A stretch of DNA of 64,000 nt, taken from positions 3,109,501-3,173,500 of the forward strand of contig NZ_CP064781.1 in NCBI RefSeq assembly GCF_016858125.1, given 5' to 3'. The stretch is from Azospira restricta (GTDB lineage Bacteria; Pseudomonadota; Gammaproteobacteria; Burkholderiales; Rhodocyclaceae). The notes beneath the pieces are model-generated. The model was not told the origin of the DNA, did no database searches, and saw nothing but the letters and a program-made list of their open reading frames with translations. The translations under genes were made by a program, and so were the position numbers. Positions 54,197 through 62,737 of the stretch are shown here, one piece after another (position 1 is the stretch's first letter; each line of letters begins with the position of its first letter).

Positions 54197-54709
54197 CTAG
54201 CCGAACAGGAAGCCGCCGTGCGCGCCGGCGGCCATGAAGAACAGCAGCGGAATCGACAGCATGGTGTTGGTGCGCGACGACAGGTGCGTGATGCGCGAGC
54301 AGCGCAGTCGCTCCTCGACGCTCGCCGGCTTGAAGCCGAGCACTTTCTGCTGGTGCGGCCAGAGGACCAGCCACAGGTTGGCCATCATCAGCGTGCCGAT
54401 CCAGACGCCGAGCCCGAGCGGCGCCAGGCTGCCCTGCAGCGTCAGCGCGCCTTCCAGCCAGCCGCGCTGCCAGAGCATGAACATGCCGGCGCCCCAGGCC
54501 ACCACCGACGACCAGCGGAAGAAGCCGTGCTCGCGGCCGAGCATCGTCTGGAAGCGCGGGCTGGTATCGCTGACCAGGTCGGCGGCGGTCAGCGGCTGCC
54601 AGCTCGGACGCTGAACGACGCTGGAATAGTTGTGGCCGACCCAGATGATGCCGGCGATGAAGTGCGCCCAGCGGGCGAAGACATCGAGGAAGGCGAAACC
54701 AGTTTCCAT
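54197..54709 (-). CDS. PuuD/urate-hydroxylase-like membrane protein
   Basis: A 170-residue integral membrane protein with about four helices, resembling the N-terminal membrane domain of urate hydroxylase PuuD: FARWAHFIAGIIWVGHNYSS, REHGFFRWSSVVAWGAGMFM, IGTLMMANLWLVLWPHQQKV and SSRTNTMLSIPLLFFMAAGA. Several histidines in helices could bind haem. The cytochrome c domain of PuuD is absent. No purine genes are nearby, so urate is unlikely as substrate; an electron-transfer or anchor role for a quinoprotein pathway is possible but unproven. It starts 9 bp after the 33-residue gene. Confidence 0.75.
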   Translation of the reverse strand: METGFAFLDVFARWAHFIAGIIWVGHNYSSVVQRPSWQPLTAADLVSDTSPRFQTMLGREHGFFRWSSVVAWGAGMFMLWQRGWLEGALTLQGSLAPLGLGVWIGTLMMANLWLVLWPHQQKVLGFKPASVEERLRCSRITHLSSRTNTMLSIPLLFFMAAGAHGGFLFG

Positions 54710-54718
54710 CGCGCGGCC

Positions 54719-54820
54719 TCAGGCGAAGACGCGCAGCAACGCGGCGAGCAGCACGGTGAGCAGGACGCCGAGGGCGATGGTGCCGGTGGCGGTGTCGTAA
54801 GGGTGTTTCACGGCGCTCAC
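54719..54820 (-). CDS. 33-residue single-helix membrane protein
   Basis: A GTG start (54820) overlaps the pqqE stop as GTGA and opens a frame reading MSAVKHPYDTATGTIALG followed by VLLTVLLAALLRVFA. It is a short cytoplasmic tail and one transmembrane helix. Coupled translation with pqqE and tight spacing (9 bp) to the PuuD-like gene argue that it is real. It could be a small subunit of the PuuD-like membrane protein. No family is recognised. Confidence 0.65.
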   Translation of the reverse strand: MSAVKHPYDTATGTIALGVLLTVLLAALLRVFA

Positions 54821-55962
54821 CCCTCCATGAACGCGGTCTCGACCGCCTGCGCCGAGCGCTTGACCAGCGGCTTCCTGAAGCGGATCGGCTTGACCGCGAC
54901 CGCCACCGCCTCCTGCACCAGATGGTGGTGCGGCGAGCGGCTGCACGCCGGGTCGGTGTTGCCGGCGTCGCCGGTGAGCAGGAAGGCCTGGCAGCGGCAG
55001 CCGCCGAAGTCCTTCTCCTTCTCCGAGCACGAGCTGCACGGCTCCGGCAGCCAGTCGAGGCCGCGGTATTTGCGGAACAGATCCGACTCGTGCCACAGCC
55101 AGGACAGCGGCTTCTCGCGCACCGACTGGAACTCCAGCCCGGGGATCGCGCGCGCCTCCTGGCAGGGCATGGCCACGCCGTCCGGGGCGACGGTCAGGTG
55201 GATCGCGCCCCAGCCGTTCATGCACGCCTTCGGCCGGCCCTCGTAGTAGTCGGGGATGACGAAGTAGATGGTCATCGCCTTGCCGAGCTTCGCCCGCCAT
55301 TCGTTGACGACGCGCTCGGCCTCGCGCAGCTGCTCCAGCGTCGGCATCAGCTCGTCGCGGTTCAAGAGCGCCCAGTTGTAGTACTGGATGTTGGCGAACT
55401 CGATGTACTCGATGCCGAGCCCGGCGGCCCATTCGACCATCTCGCCGATCATGCCGATGTTCTGCTTGAAGACCGGCATGTTGAGCACCATCGGGAAGCC
55501 GTGCTGCTTGATCAGCCGCGCCGCGTCGAGCTTCAGCGCGTGCGCGCGGGCGCCGACCAGCGCGTCGGTGACCTCGCTCTTCGTCGCCTGCAGCGACAGT
55601 TGGATCTGCTTCAGGCCGGCCGCCTTCAGCGCCAGCAGGCGCTCCTCGGTCAGCCCGATGCCGGAGGTGATCAGGTTGGTGTAGTAGCCAATGCCGTCGG
55701 CGTAGGCGACCAGTTCCTCGAGGTCGTCGCGCATCAGCGGCTCGCCGCCGGTGAAGCCGAGCTGCAGCGCGCCGAGTTCGCGGCCGTCGCGCAGCACGCC
55801 CTTCCATTCCTCGGTGTTCAATTCGCGCGCCGCGTAGTCCTCGAAGTCGAGCGGGTTGTTGCACCACGAGCACTTCAGCGGGCAGCGGTAGGTCATTTCC
55901 AGCGACAGCCACAGGGGCTTGCCCTGGCCGTCGAGGCTGAGACCGGTGTGTTCCTTGGGCAT
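54817..55962 (-). CDS. pqqE: PqqA peptide cyclase PqqE (radical SAM)
   Basis: Forms the C-C bond between Glu and Tyr of PqqA in complex with PqqD. The 381 residues show the radical SAM cluster motif in TYRCPLKCSWCNNPLDF, GFTGGEPLMRDDLEEL for SAM binding, and SPASM auxiliary-cluster cysteines (CMNGWGAIHL, MPCQEARAIPGLEF, EPCSSCSEKEKDFGGCRC). The start at 55962 has AAAGGA upstream; a longer reading to 56034 is not conserved-looking. It is separated from pqqBCAD by 31 kb and instead follows a prolyl aminopeptidase gene after a 99-bp gap. The smORF overlaps its stop. Confidence 0.96.
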   Translation of the reverse strand: MPKEHTGLSLDGQGKPLWLSLEMTYRCPLKCSWCNNPLDFEDYAARELNTEEWKGVLRDGRELGALQLGFTGGEPLMRDDLEELVAYADGIGYYTNLITSGIGLTEERLLALKAAGLKQIQLSLQATKSEVTDALVGARAHALKLDAARLIKQHGFPMVLNMPVFKQNIGMIGEMVEWAAGLGIEYIEFANIQYYNWALLNRDELMPTLEQLREAERVVNEWRAKLGKAMTIYFVIPDYYEGRPKACMNGWGAIHLTVAPDGVAMPCQEARAIPGLEFQSVREKPLSWLWHESDLFRKYRGLDWLPEPCSSCSEKEKDFGGCRCQAFLLTGDAGNTDPACSRSPHHHLVQEAVAVAVKPIRFRKPLVKRSAQAVETAFMEG

Positions 55963-56061
55963 GGCGTCGTCCTTTCGTCGGAAGTGTCTGTCGGGACCAG
56001 TGTGCGCGGGGGGAGGCGCGGCGGCGCCCGGCAAATCGGGGATTGGGGCTCGCGATTTTCG

Positions 56062-57090
56062 CTAGGCGATCTCGCACTCGCGGCCGCCGGCGCGCGCTTC
56101 GATGCGATCCGCGACCCGCGCCAGCGCGGCGATCGTCGCCTGCGCCAGCGGCGGCGTCAGGCCGCCGTGGCCGGCATGGGCGATGCCGCTCCATTCGGCT
56201 TCCGGCCACGCGGCGCGCAGCCGCGCGGCGGCCAGCGGCGGGCAGACGAGGTCGGCCAGCCCCTGCACGATCGCCGCCGGCAGCTGGCGGATCGTGCGCA
56301 CGCCGTCGAGCAGCTGGCCCGGCGCCAGGAAGCAGTCGTGCATCAGGTAGTGCATCTGGATGCGCGCCTTCGCCAGCTGCACCGCGTCGGGCGGCGCCGC
56401 CTGCGGCGCGTCGCCCATCAGCCGGCGCTCGTAGTCGAGCCAGGCGGCGACGGCCGGCAGCGCGCGCGACGGATCGCTGCTGAGGATACGGCTGACCCAC
56501 GGCGCCAGCGGATCGGCGACGAAGTCGGCGTTGCTCGCCGGCAGCAGCCGGGCGGCCCGCGCCGCGCCGCGCGCGTAGCCGTGCACCTCCTCGCGCGAGC
56601 CGAGGAAGATGCCGCGCAGCACGAGGCCGGCGACCGCGTCCGGGTGCGCCTGCGCGTAGGCGAGCGCGAGCAGGCTGCCCCAGGAGCCGCCGCAGACCAG
56701 CCAGCGTTCGACGCCGAGCGCCGCGCGCACGCGCTCGCAGTCGGCGACCAGCGCCGGCGTGTCGTTGCCGGCCAGCCCGCCGAGCGGCGCGCTGCGCCCG
56801 CAGCCGCGCTGGTCGACGAGCACCGCGCGGAAGCGGCGCGGATCGAACAGCCGGCGCTGGCGCGGCGAGCAGCCGCTGCCCGGGCCGCCGTGCAGGAACA
56901 GCAGCGGCAGCCCGTCCGGATTGCCGCATTCCTCGACGTGCAGCAGATGGCCGTCGCCGACGTCGAGCCGGTGCTCGGCGAACGGCGCCGCCGCCGGAAA
57001 GAGGCCGTCGTCGGCGACCACCGCCGCCCCCCGCTTGCCGCCCAGCGGCTGCACCGACTTTTCGCCGGCCCGGCGCGTGCCGTCCATCAC
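56062..57090 (-). CDS. pip: Prolyl aminopeptidase-like S33 hydrolase
   Basis: A 342-residue alpha/beta hydrolase of the proline iminopeptidase family. HGGPGSGCSPRQRRLFDP forms the oxyanion region, VDQRGCGRSAP follows, the nucleophile is in VCGGSWGSLLALAYAQAHP, and catalytic Asp and His are in VQGLADLVCPP and IAHAGHGGLTPP. It removes N-terminal proline or small residues from peptides in the cytoplasm. The start overlaps the response-regulator stop and pqqE follows, so it is part of the PQQ-linked operon. Trimming of the PqqE-modified PqqA peptide is a plausible but untested role. There is no pqqF/pqqG protease in the window. Confidence 0.88.
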   Translation of the reverse strand: MMDGTRRAGEKSVQPLGGKRGAAVVADDGLFPAAAPFAEHRLDVGDGHLLHVEECGNPDGLPLLFLHGGPGSGCSPRQRRLFDPRRFRAVLVDQRGCGRSAPLGGLAGNDTPALVADCERVRAALGVERWLVCGGSWGSLLALAYAQAHPDAVAGLVLRGIFLGSREEVHGYARGAARAARLLPASNADFVADPLAPWVSRILSSDPSRALPAVAAWLDYERRLMGDAPQAAPPDAVQLAKARIQMHYLMHDCFLAPGQLLDGVRTIRQLPAAIVQGLADLVCPPLAAARLRAAWPEAEWSGIAHAGHGGLTPPLAQATIAALARVADRIEARAGGRECEIA

Positions 57091-57740
57091 GCTTCCACCA
57101 GCCCGCTGCGCACCGCCAGCAGCGCCATTTCAGCGGCGTTCTGCAGGTTCAGCTTCTGCTTGATGTGGTACAGGTGGGTGCCGACCGTGCTCGGGCTCAA
57201 GAAGAACTTCTCGGCGACCTCGTTCACCGAATGCCCCTCGGCGAGTTTCAGGAAGACCGCGAACTCCTTCTCGGTCAGCGCCGCCACCGGGTCGGCGGCG
57301 CCGGACAGCTGCGCCAGCGCGACCGCCGGCGCCAGCTCGGGGTCGAGGTAGCGCTGGCCGGTGGCGACCTGGCGCACGGCGCGCACGAACTCCTCCGGCG
57401 CCGCGCGCTTGCACAGGTAGCCGCAGGCGCCGAGGCGCAGCGCGCGCACCGGGATCACCGCGTCGTGGTGCGCCGACAGCATCAGCACGCGCGCCGCCGG
57501 GTGCGCCGCGCGCAGCCGCTCCAGCGTCGCCAGCCCGCCCATGCCGGGCATCGAGACGTCCATCACCAGCACGTCGGGCGTGAGCTCGTCGAAGCGGCGC
57601 AGCGCCGCCTCGCCGCTGTCGGCCTCGCCGACCACCTCGCCGCCGGCGCCTTCGAGCAGCAGGCGGAAGCCGAGGCGGACGACGGCGTGGTCGTCGGCGA
57701 GCAGGATGCGGCAGCCGCGCAGGTGGGTGTTCGTGGTCAT
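57087..57740 (-). CDS. NarL/LuxR-type response regulator
   Basis: A 217-residue two-domain regulator. The receiver has the acidic pair D16-D17, phosphorylation site D61 in [13 protein letters not shown], and Lys in [10 protein letters not shown]. The LuxR-type helix-turn-helix lies in [25 protein letters not shown] is placed 7 bp before the start. The neighbouring kinase ends 22 bp upstream. Members of this group (MoxX, ExaE/AgmR-like, PedR) control PQQ-dependent alcohol oxidation in other bacteria, which fits the location. A LuxR output works with sigma-70, so a separate activator would be needed for the sigma-54-like promoters. Confidence 0.93.
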   Translation of the reverse strand: MTTNTHLRGCRILLADDHAVVRLGFRLLLEGAGGEVVGEADSGEAALRRFDELTPDVLVMDVSMPGMGGLATLERLRAAHPAARVLMLSAHHDAVIPVRALRLGACGYLCKRAAPEEFVRAVRQVATGQRYLDPELAPAVALAQLSGAADPVAALTEKEFAVFLKLAEGHSVNEVAEKFFLSPSTVGTHLYHIKQKLNLQNAAEMALLAVRSGLVEA

Positions 57741-57762
57741 GGGCTATCCTCCGGTCGGTGCT

Positions 57763-59157
57763 TCAATTCGATACAGCGCAATCGGCTGCGGGCAGCCGGG
57801 CAAGCAGGCGGACGCCGCCTTCGCGGCCGCTGCCGAGCTGCACGCTGCCGCCGAGCGCCGCCGCGCGCTCGGCCATGCCGGCCAGGCCGAGGCCGCAGCC
57901 GGGCTGGCGCGACGGGCCGCCGGCGAGACCGCGGCCATCGTCAGCGATGCACAATTCAAGCCAGCCGTCGGCGGCAGCCAGTTCGATGTCGACGCGCGTC
58001 GCACCGGCGTGGCGGACGACGTTGGTCAGCGCCTCCTGCACGATGCGCAGCGCGGCCTGCGCGGTGGCGTCGGCGAGCGGCGCGTCGCCGGGCGCGCCGT
58101 GCAGTTCGAGCGCGATCTGCGGGTGCTGTTCGCGCCACGCCGCGCAGTGCCGCTGCAGCGCCGCGGCCAAACCTGCCGGGCCGACGCCGGCGGCCGGCGG
58201 GCGCAGGCGCTGCAGGATCGCGCGCACGCCGTCCTGCATCTCGCCGGTGACGGCGACGATGCTCTGCGCCGGCCCGAACAGCGCCGGCTGTGCCTCGCTG
58301 CGCTGCGCGATCGCGCCGGCCAGCGCGCGCACCGCGGTGATCCCCTGCGACAGCTCGTCGTGCAGCTCGCGCGCGATCGCCCGGCGCTCGTCTTCGAGCC
58401 CGGCCTGCAGGCGGTGCGCGATCTCGCGGTCGGCTTCCAGGCGCACGTTCTGGTCGACCGCCTGCGCCAGCCGGTCGGCCATGCCGTTGAAGGCGCGCGC
58501 GATGCGGTCGAGCTCCGGCGCGTCGCCGGTCGGCAGCCGGGCGTCGATGCGGAAATCGGCGCCGCTGCGCGCGGTGCGGTCGAGCGCGGCGACGACCTCG
58601 CCGAGCGGGCGCAGCGCACGGGCCAGCGCGCCGCGCACGGCGACGAAGAGCAGGCCGAGCAGCGCCGCCGCCCAGCCGGCCATCGCGACCAGGTCGTCCC
58701 AGGCGTCGAGCACGGCACGCGACGAATCGGGATGCAGCACCAGTACGAGGCCGCCGGCCTCGATCCGGCGCGCCGCGAAGCGCGGCCCGACCAGCGCCGC
58801 GAACCAGCCCGGCGCGTCGCGGCCGGCCTTGTAGGCGGGCGGCGGCGACTGGTAGAGCAGCTCGCCGGAGGCGGCGAAGACGTCGAGCACGTTGGCGCGG
58901 ATGCGGCCGAGCGCGCGCAGGTCCCCGAGCAGGGGGTTGGCGGCGCCGGGCGAGACTTCCCCCCGGTCCTCGCGCACCAGCGCCGCCAGCCACTGCTCGG
59001 AAACGCGCGTCGCCGCCTCGACCTCCTCGTGGATCGCGCCGCGCACGCCGTGCAGCCACAGCCCGCCGAGCGCGAGCAGCAGCGTCGCGGCGAGCGCGGT
59101 GAGCACGAGGCTGAGGCGCGTGTGCAGGCTGGGGCGACGGCGCGCGTTCATGTTCAT
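57763..59157 (-). CDS. MoxY-like sensor histidine kinase
   Basis: A 464-residue kinase: transmembrane helix about 15-38, and a periplasmic domain resembling LapD_MoxY_N ([40 protein letters not shown]). A second helix lies at about 158-178, followed by HAMP and a HisKA_3 dimerisation domain with H266 in [20 protein letters not shown]. HATPase motifs are [15 protein letters not shown] and [13 protein letters not shown]. MoxY of Paracoccus senses methanol-oxidation status, which suggests a comparable input here. The start overlaps the receptor stop (ATGA). It is paired with the regulator at 57087. Confidence 0.92.
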   Translation of the reverse strand: MNMNARRRPSLHTRLSLVLTALAATLLLALGGLWLHGVRGAIHEEVEAATRVSEQWLAALVREDRGEVSPGAANPLLGDLRALGRIRANVLDVFAASGELLYQSPPPAYKAGRDAPGWFAALVGPRFAARRIEAGGLVLVLHPDSSRAVLDAWDDLVAMAGWAAALLGLLFVAVRGALARALRPLGEVVAALDRTARSGADFRIDARLPTGDAPELDRIARAFNGMADRLAQAVDQNVRLEADREIAHRLQAGLEDERRAIARELHDELSQGITAVRALAGAIAQRSEAQPALFGPAQSIVAVTGEMQDGVRAILQRLRPPAAGVGPAGLAAALQRHCAAWREQHPQIALELHGAPGDAPLADATAQAALRIVQEALTNVVRHAGATRVDIELAAADGWLELCIADDGRGLAGGPSRQPGCGLGLAGMAERAAALGGSVQLGSGREGGVRLLARLPAADCAVSN

Positions 59158-61478
59158 TTACCGAAGGCGTAACGCAAGCCCAGCCAGAACGCGCGCGGCG
59201 CGCCGGGGGCGACGAAGGTTTCGCGGCGCCAGTCGCCGGAGTCGGACTGGAAGGCGCCGGCGGCGTCGAACGGGTTCTCGGCGAGCGCGGCGGCGCTCGC
59301 GTAGCGCTTGTCGAAGACGTTGTCGACGCGGCCGAAGAGCTGCCAGCCCTTGCCGAGGTCGAGCTCGCCGTTGAGGTTGAGCAGCGCGTAGCCGGGCAGG
59401 CGGCCGCCGCGGGCGAAGCTGCGCACGTTGCCGAAGGCGTCGGTGGAAGTGCCGGCGCGGTGGCGGTTGTTCTCGTTGCCGCGCGCGTACTGGCCGGAGA
59501 AGGCCTGCACGTCGGCGCCGAGGCGCAGGCCGGGGGCCGCGCGCCAGGACAGCGCGAGCTTCAGGCTGTGCGCCGGCAGGCCGGGGATGCGGTTGCCCTT
59601 CTTCACCCGGATCTCGTCGTCCTGGCCGCCGGCGGTGCACGCCGGGTCGAGGCCGCGCGAACTGTTGTTCTCGGCGAGCAGGCAGGCCGACGAGCGGAAG
59701 GTGGCGTGCAGGTACGAATAGTTCACTCGCCAGTCGAACGCGCCCTGCGCGCGGGAAAGGCCGAGCTCGATGCCCTGCCGCTGCGTGCGGCCGAAGTTGG
59801 TGAAGTAGCCGGCGCTGGTCGAGGTGCCGACGAAGAGGATGTCGTCGCGGTTCACCGTGCGGAAGACACCGGCGTTCCAGTCGATGCCAGCCAGCCGGCC
59901 GCGGGCGCCGGCTTCCAGCGTGCGCGCGACGACCTGCTTCAGCGGCGGATCGGCGGCCATCGCGTTGGGCAGCGTGCACGGGTTGGCCGGGTCGGCACAG
60001 CCGAGCTCGATCGGCGTCGGCACGCGCGTGCCCTGGCTGGCGCCGGCGTACAGGTTGAGCGCCGGCGCCGCCTGCCAGGTGAGGCCCAGCGCCGGGTTGA
60101 GCTTCTGGAAGCGGTGGTCGCCGTCGAGGTTCGGCGCGACGAAGTCGAGCTGGTCGCGCATCTTCACGCGGCTGACGTTGTAGCGCGCGGCGGCGGTCAG
60201 TGCGAGGTCCGGCGTCAGCGCGACGGTGTCGGTGAGGTAGAGGCTGGCGGTGCGCGTGCGGCCGACGACCTCGTTATCCTCCTCTTCCTCGTCCTCGACG
60301 CTGACGCCGCGGCTGGCGTTCAGCCGGCCGAGCTGGCTGCTCTGCATGAAGCGCGCGCTGGCGACGTCGAACGAGGCGCCGAGCGCGAGCTGGTGCTTGC
60401 CGCGGGCGAGGTTCCACTGCGCGGCGAGACCGCTGCCCGACTGCTTCATGCGGGTGCGGTTGAGGGCGCCGGATTCCTCGTCGGAGACGCCGTCGAAGGG
60501 GCCGTCCTCGAACTCGTCGTTGGCGTCGCCGTTCAAGGTGCGCGTGCGCGTGCGGCGGTGGTAGACGGTGGTCGTCAGGCTGTCGGCATCGCCCAGCCAC
60601 CAGCGGCCGGTGAGCGCGAGCTGGGTGAGTTCGTTCTGCGTGCGGTCGGGGTGGGTGAAGATGCTGTCGCGCTCGGCCCGGTACATCGACTGCGGCAGCA
60701 GCCCGTTGCCGGTCAGTCGCGTCGAGGCGTGCGTCAGCGACAGGTCGAGGTCGACCAGATCGCTTTTCCTGGAGAGCTTGCCGAACAGCTGGCTCGCGCG
60801 CGACGGCGAGAAGTCGCGCCAGCCGTCCTCGCGGAACGATTCGGCGGCGAGGTACCAGGCCAGCCCCTGCGCGTCGCTGCCGCCGTGCTCGAAGGCCGCC
60901 TTGCGGCGGCCGAAGGAGCCGCCGGCGGCCTCGACGCGCGTGCCCGGATGCGTGTCGCCGCTCTTGGTGCGCACCGCCAAGGCGCCGCCCAGCGTGTTCA
61001 GCCCGAAGGCCGGGTTCGAGCCGGGAACGAGGTCGACGCCGGCGATCGCCGAACGCGGCAGCAGGTCCCAGTTCACGGTATCGCCGAAGGGCTCGTTCAC
61101 GCGCACGCCGTCGACGAAGACGGAGAGCCCCTGCGGCGTGCCGAGCAGCGGCGAGGCGGCGAAGCCGCGGTAGTTGAGGTCCGGCTGCAGCGGGTTGCCC
61201 TGCGTCTCGTTGATGTTCACGCCGGGCAGCTGGCGCGCCATGAACTCGCCGAGGTGCAGCGCGCCGCTGTCGGCGATGCGCGCGCCGGAGACCGACTGCA
61301 CGGCGGCCGGCACCTGTGCCGCCGGCACGCCGACGCCGGCCAGCGGCGTCGTGCCGACGACCTGCACGGTCGCCGTCTCGACGACGCCGGGGGCGGTGTC
61401 GGCGGCACCGGCGGCACCGGCGAAGGCCAGCGACAGCACGATCGGCTGCGCAAGCGGCTGCAGGCGCCACGGGGTCAT
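59154..61478 (-). CDS. TonB-dependent receptor next to the lanthanide-type dehydrogenase
   Basis: A 774-residue outer-membrane transporter: signal peptide (about 1-25), TonB box region [13 protein letters not shown], plug domain ([60 protein letters not shown]) and a barrel ending RYAFGK. An extracellular or loop segment near residue 395 is strikingly acidic ([10 protein letters not shown]). Plug-region wording resembles the group of unassigned receptors of the FecA/CirA fold rather than classic siderophore receptors. It overlaps the tonB gene by 4 bp and precedes the kinase. A metal chelate (lanthanide-binding) substrate is a hypothesis from context; the substrate is not visible in sequence. 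Confidence 0.88.
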   Translation of the reverse strand: MTPWRLQPLAQPIVLSLAFAGAAGAADTAPGVVETATVQVVGTTPLAGVGVPAAQVPAAVQSVSGARIADSGALHLGEFMARQLPGVNINETQGNPLQPDLNYRGFAASPLLGTPQGLSVFVDGVRVNEPFGDTVNWDLLPRSAIAGVDLVPGSNPAFGLNTLGGALAVRTKSGDTHPGTRVEAAGGSFGRRKAAFEHGGSDAQGLAWYLAAESFREDGWRDFSPSRASQLFGKLSRKSDLVDLDLSLTHASTRLTGNGLLPQSMYRAERDSIFTHPDRTQNELTQLALTGRWWLGDADSLTTTVYHRRTRTRTLNGDANDEFEDGPFDGVSDEESGALNRTRMKQSGSGLAAQWNLARGKHQLALGASFDVASARFMQSSQLGRLNASRGVSVEDEEEEDNEVVGRTRTASLYLTDTVALTPDLALTAAARYNVSRVKMRDQLDFVAPNLDGDHRFQKLNPALGLTWQAAPALNLYAGASQGTRVPTPIELGCADPANPCTLPNAMAADPPLKQVVARTLEAGARGRLAGIDWNAGVFRTVNRDDILFVGTSTSAGYFTNFGRTQRQGIELGLSRAQGAFDWRVNYSYLHATFRSSACLLAENNSSRGLDPACTAGGQDDEIRVKKGNRIPGLPAHSLKLALSWRAAPGLRLGADVQAFSGQYARGNENNRHRAGTSTDAFGNVRSFARGGRLPGYALLNLNGELDLGKGWQLFGRVDNVFDKRYASAAALAENPFDAAGAFQSDSGDWRRETFVAPGAPRAFWLGLRYAFGK

Positions 61479-62203
61479 GCAGGTTTCCTCAGCTTGTACT
61501 GGATGGGGACGACGACCTGGACGTCGCCGGAAAATTCGGCGGGCGGCGGCGGCAGCTTGCCGATCTCCTCGATCATCGCCAGCGCGTGCCGGTCGAGCAC
61601 CTCGTAGCCGCTCGAGCGCTCCAGCCGCACCGCGCTGAGGCCGCCCTGGCGCGCCACCGACAGGCGCACGCGGACCTCGCCCTCCCAGCCGCGCAGCGCA
61701 GCCAGCCGCGGGTACTGCTGCTGGCGGGCGAAGAGTTCGGAGAGGCGCTGCCCGTAGTTTTCGAGCAGGCGTGCCGCGTCGGCGGCGGCCGGCTGTGCCG
61801 GCACCGCGGCGACCGCGGCGACCGCGACGGGCGCCGGGGTCGGGGCCGGCAGCGCGGGCGTTTCGCCGTCGCGGCTGGCGGCCGGCGCGGCGGCGACGGT
61901 CGGCCCGGCAGCCGCCTGCGCGGCGGGCTGTGCCAGCGTTTCCCGCCGTACCGGCTGCCGAGCCTCCCTGCGGACCGCAGTCGGTGCCGCTTCGCGCACC
62001 GCGGCCGTTTCCGTTGCGCGCGCCGTCGTCGCGACGCGCAGGCTGGCGCTCAGCACCGCCAGCATCGCCGGCGCCTCCAGCCGCGGCTTCTCCGGCATCC
62101 GCACCCAGCCGAGCACGGCCGCGTGCAGCGCGGCGGAGACGGCGAGCAGCGCGAGAAAGCGCGGCTCGACGCCGTAGCCGACGACCGCTTCAGCCGGCCG
62201 CAT
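61475..62203 (-). CDS. tonB: TonB energy transducer
   Basis: A 242-residue TonB protein: N-terminal membrane anchor (FLALLAVSAALHAAVLGWV), Ala/Pro/Arg-rich periplasmic linker (about 40-150), and C-terminal TonB domain with LRGWEGEVRVRLSVARQGGL, VRLERSSGYEVLDRHALAMI and VVVPIQYKL. It carries the family YP-like R-L-A-A-L-R-G-W-E-G-E-V contact segment. No exbB or exbD is in the window, so it probably borrows those from elsewhere. It is dedicated to the receptor with which it overlaps by 4 bp. It overlaps the preceding small gene by 14 bp. Confidence 0.92.
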   Translation of the reverse strand: MRPAEAVVGYGVEPRFLALLAVSAALHAAVLGWVRMPEKPRLEAPAMLAVLSASLRVATTARATETAAVREAAPTAVRREARQPVRRETLAQPAAQAAAGPTVAAAPAASRDGETPALPAPTPAPVAVAAVAAVPAQPAAADAARLLENYGQRLSELFARQQQYPRLAALRGWEGEVRVRLSVARQGGLSAVRLERSSGYEVLDRHALAMIEEIGKLPPPPAEFSGDVQVVVPIQYKLRKPA

Positions 62204-62387
62204 GGCGCATCAGCTCGCGCTGCAGCGGCGCCGGCGGCAGGCCGGCGGCCGGTTCCTCGGCGACCGGCGCCAGCAGCCCGGGCTGCAGCCAGCCCAGCGC
62301 GCCGTGCCAGGACAGCCCGTCCGACTGCGCGCCGAGCGCGCTCAGCGCCAGATACACGGCGAGGCCCGCCGCCATCCAGATTCGCAT
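62190..62387 (-). CDS. 65-residue exported or membrane protein, first gene of the TonB-PqqE operon
   Basis: Short gene with a strong GGAGGAG ribosome site 6 bp before the ATG at 62387. The protein starts with a hydrophobic segment (MRIWMAAGLAVYLALSALGA) followed by QSDGLSWHGALGWLQPGLLA and a Pro/Glu-rich tail. It could be a signal peptide or a single anchor. The stop lies inside the tonB start region (14-bp overlap), so the two are coupled. No family is recognised. It is immediately downstream of a sigma-54-like promoter. Confidence 0.7.
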   Translation of the reverse strand: MRIWMAAGLAVYLALSALGAQSDGLSWHGALGWLQPGLLAPVAEEPAAGLPPAPLQRELMRHAAG

Positions 62388-62429
62388 CCTCGTCTCCTCC
62401 GGCCTGATGGCCTGTTTGGCGGGAGACGT

Positions 62430-62445
62430 CGCAAGCGGCATGCCA
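62430..62445 (-). promoter_or_regulatory. Sigma-54-like promoter of the TonB-PqqE operon
   Basis: Minus strand TGGCAT-N5-TTGCG has GG and GC exactly 10 bp apart and the TTGC box; the deviation is T for C at the end of the -24 box. It lies 42 bp before the first gene. The gene-free stretch 62388-62737 holds this site, the plus-strand site at 62638 and otherwise no recognised gene. Confidence 0.5.
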
Positions 62446-62637
62446 TGCGCCGGCGGGGCCGTGCCGACGCCCGCAACGGCGCGGAATGCGGCACGACGTG
62501 CGCCATCGGCGCGGGAAAGCTGCTGTGCAAGTTTGGAGCAGGTGGTGACATTTGAAACACGGCGCCGGGGCAGCGCGCAGCGCCGGCCACCCGGCCGCAG
62601 GCCCGGTCGACGCAAGGCGCAGCGGCCGGCAACGCGA

Positions 62638-62654
62638 TTGGCACACGCCTTGCA
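62638..62654 (+). promoter_or_regulatory. Sigma-54 promoter of the PQQ alcohol dehydrogenase
   Basis: TTGGCAC-N5-TTGCA (GG at 62640-62641, GC at 62652-62653) matches the -24/-12 consensus at every important position. Transcription would start near 62665, about 73 bp before the start codon. Confidence 0.75.
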
Positions 62655-62737
62655 GACCGCTGCTCCTGCGGTGCGGCCCGCTCAGGGAATGGAGGGTCGC
62701 GGCCCGTGTGTGAAATGGACAACCAAGGAGACAATCC

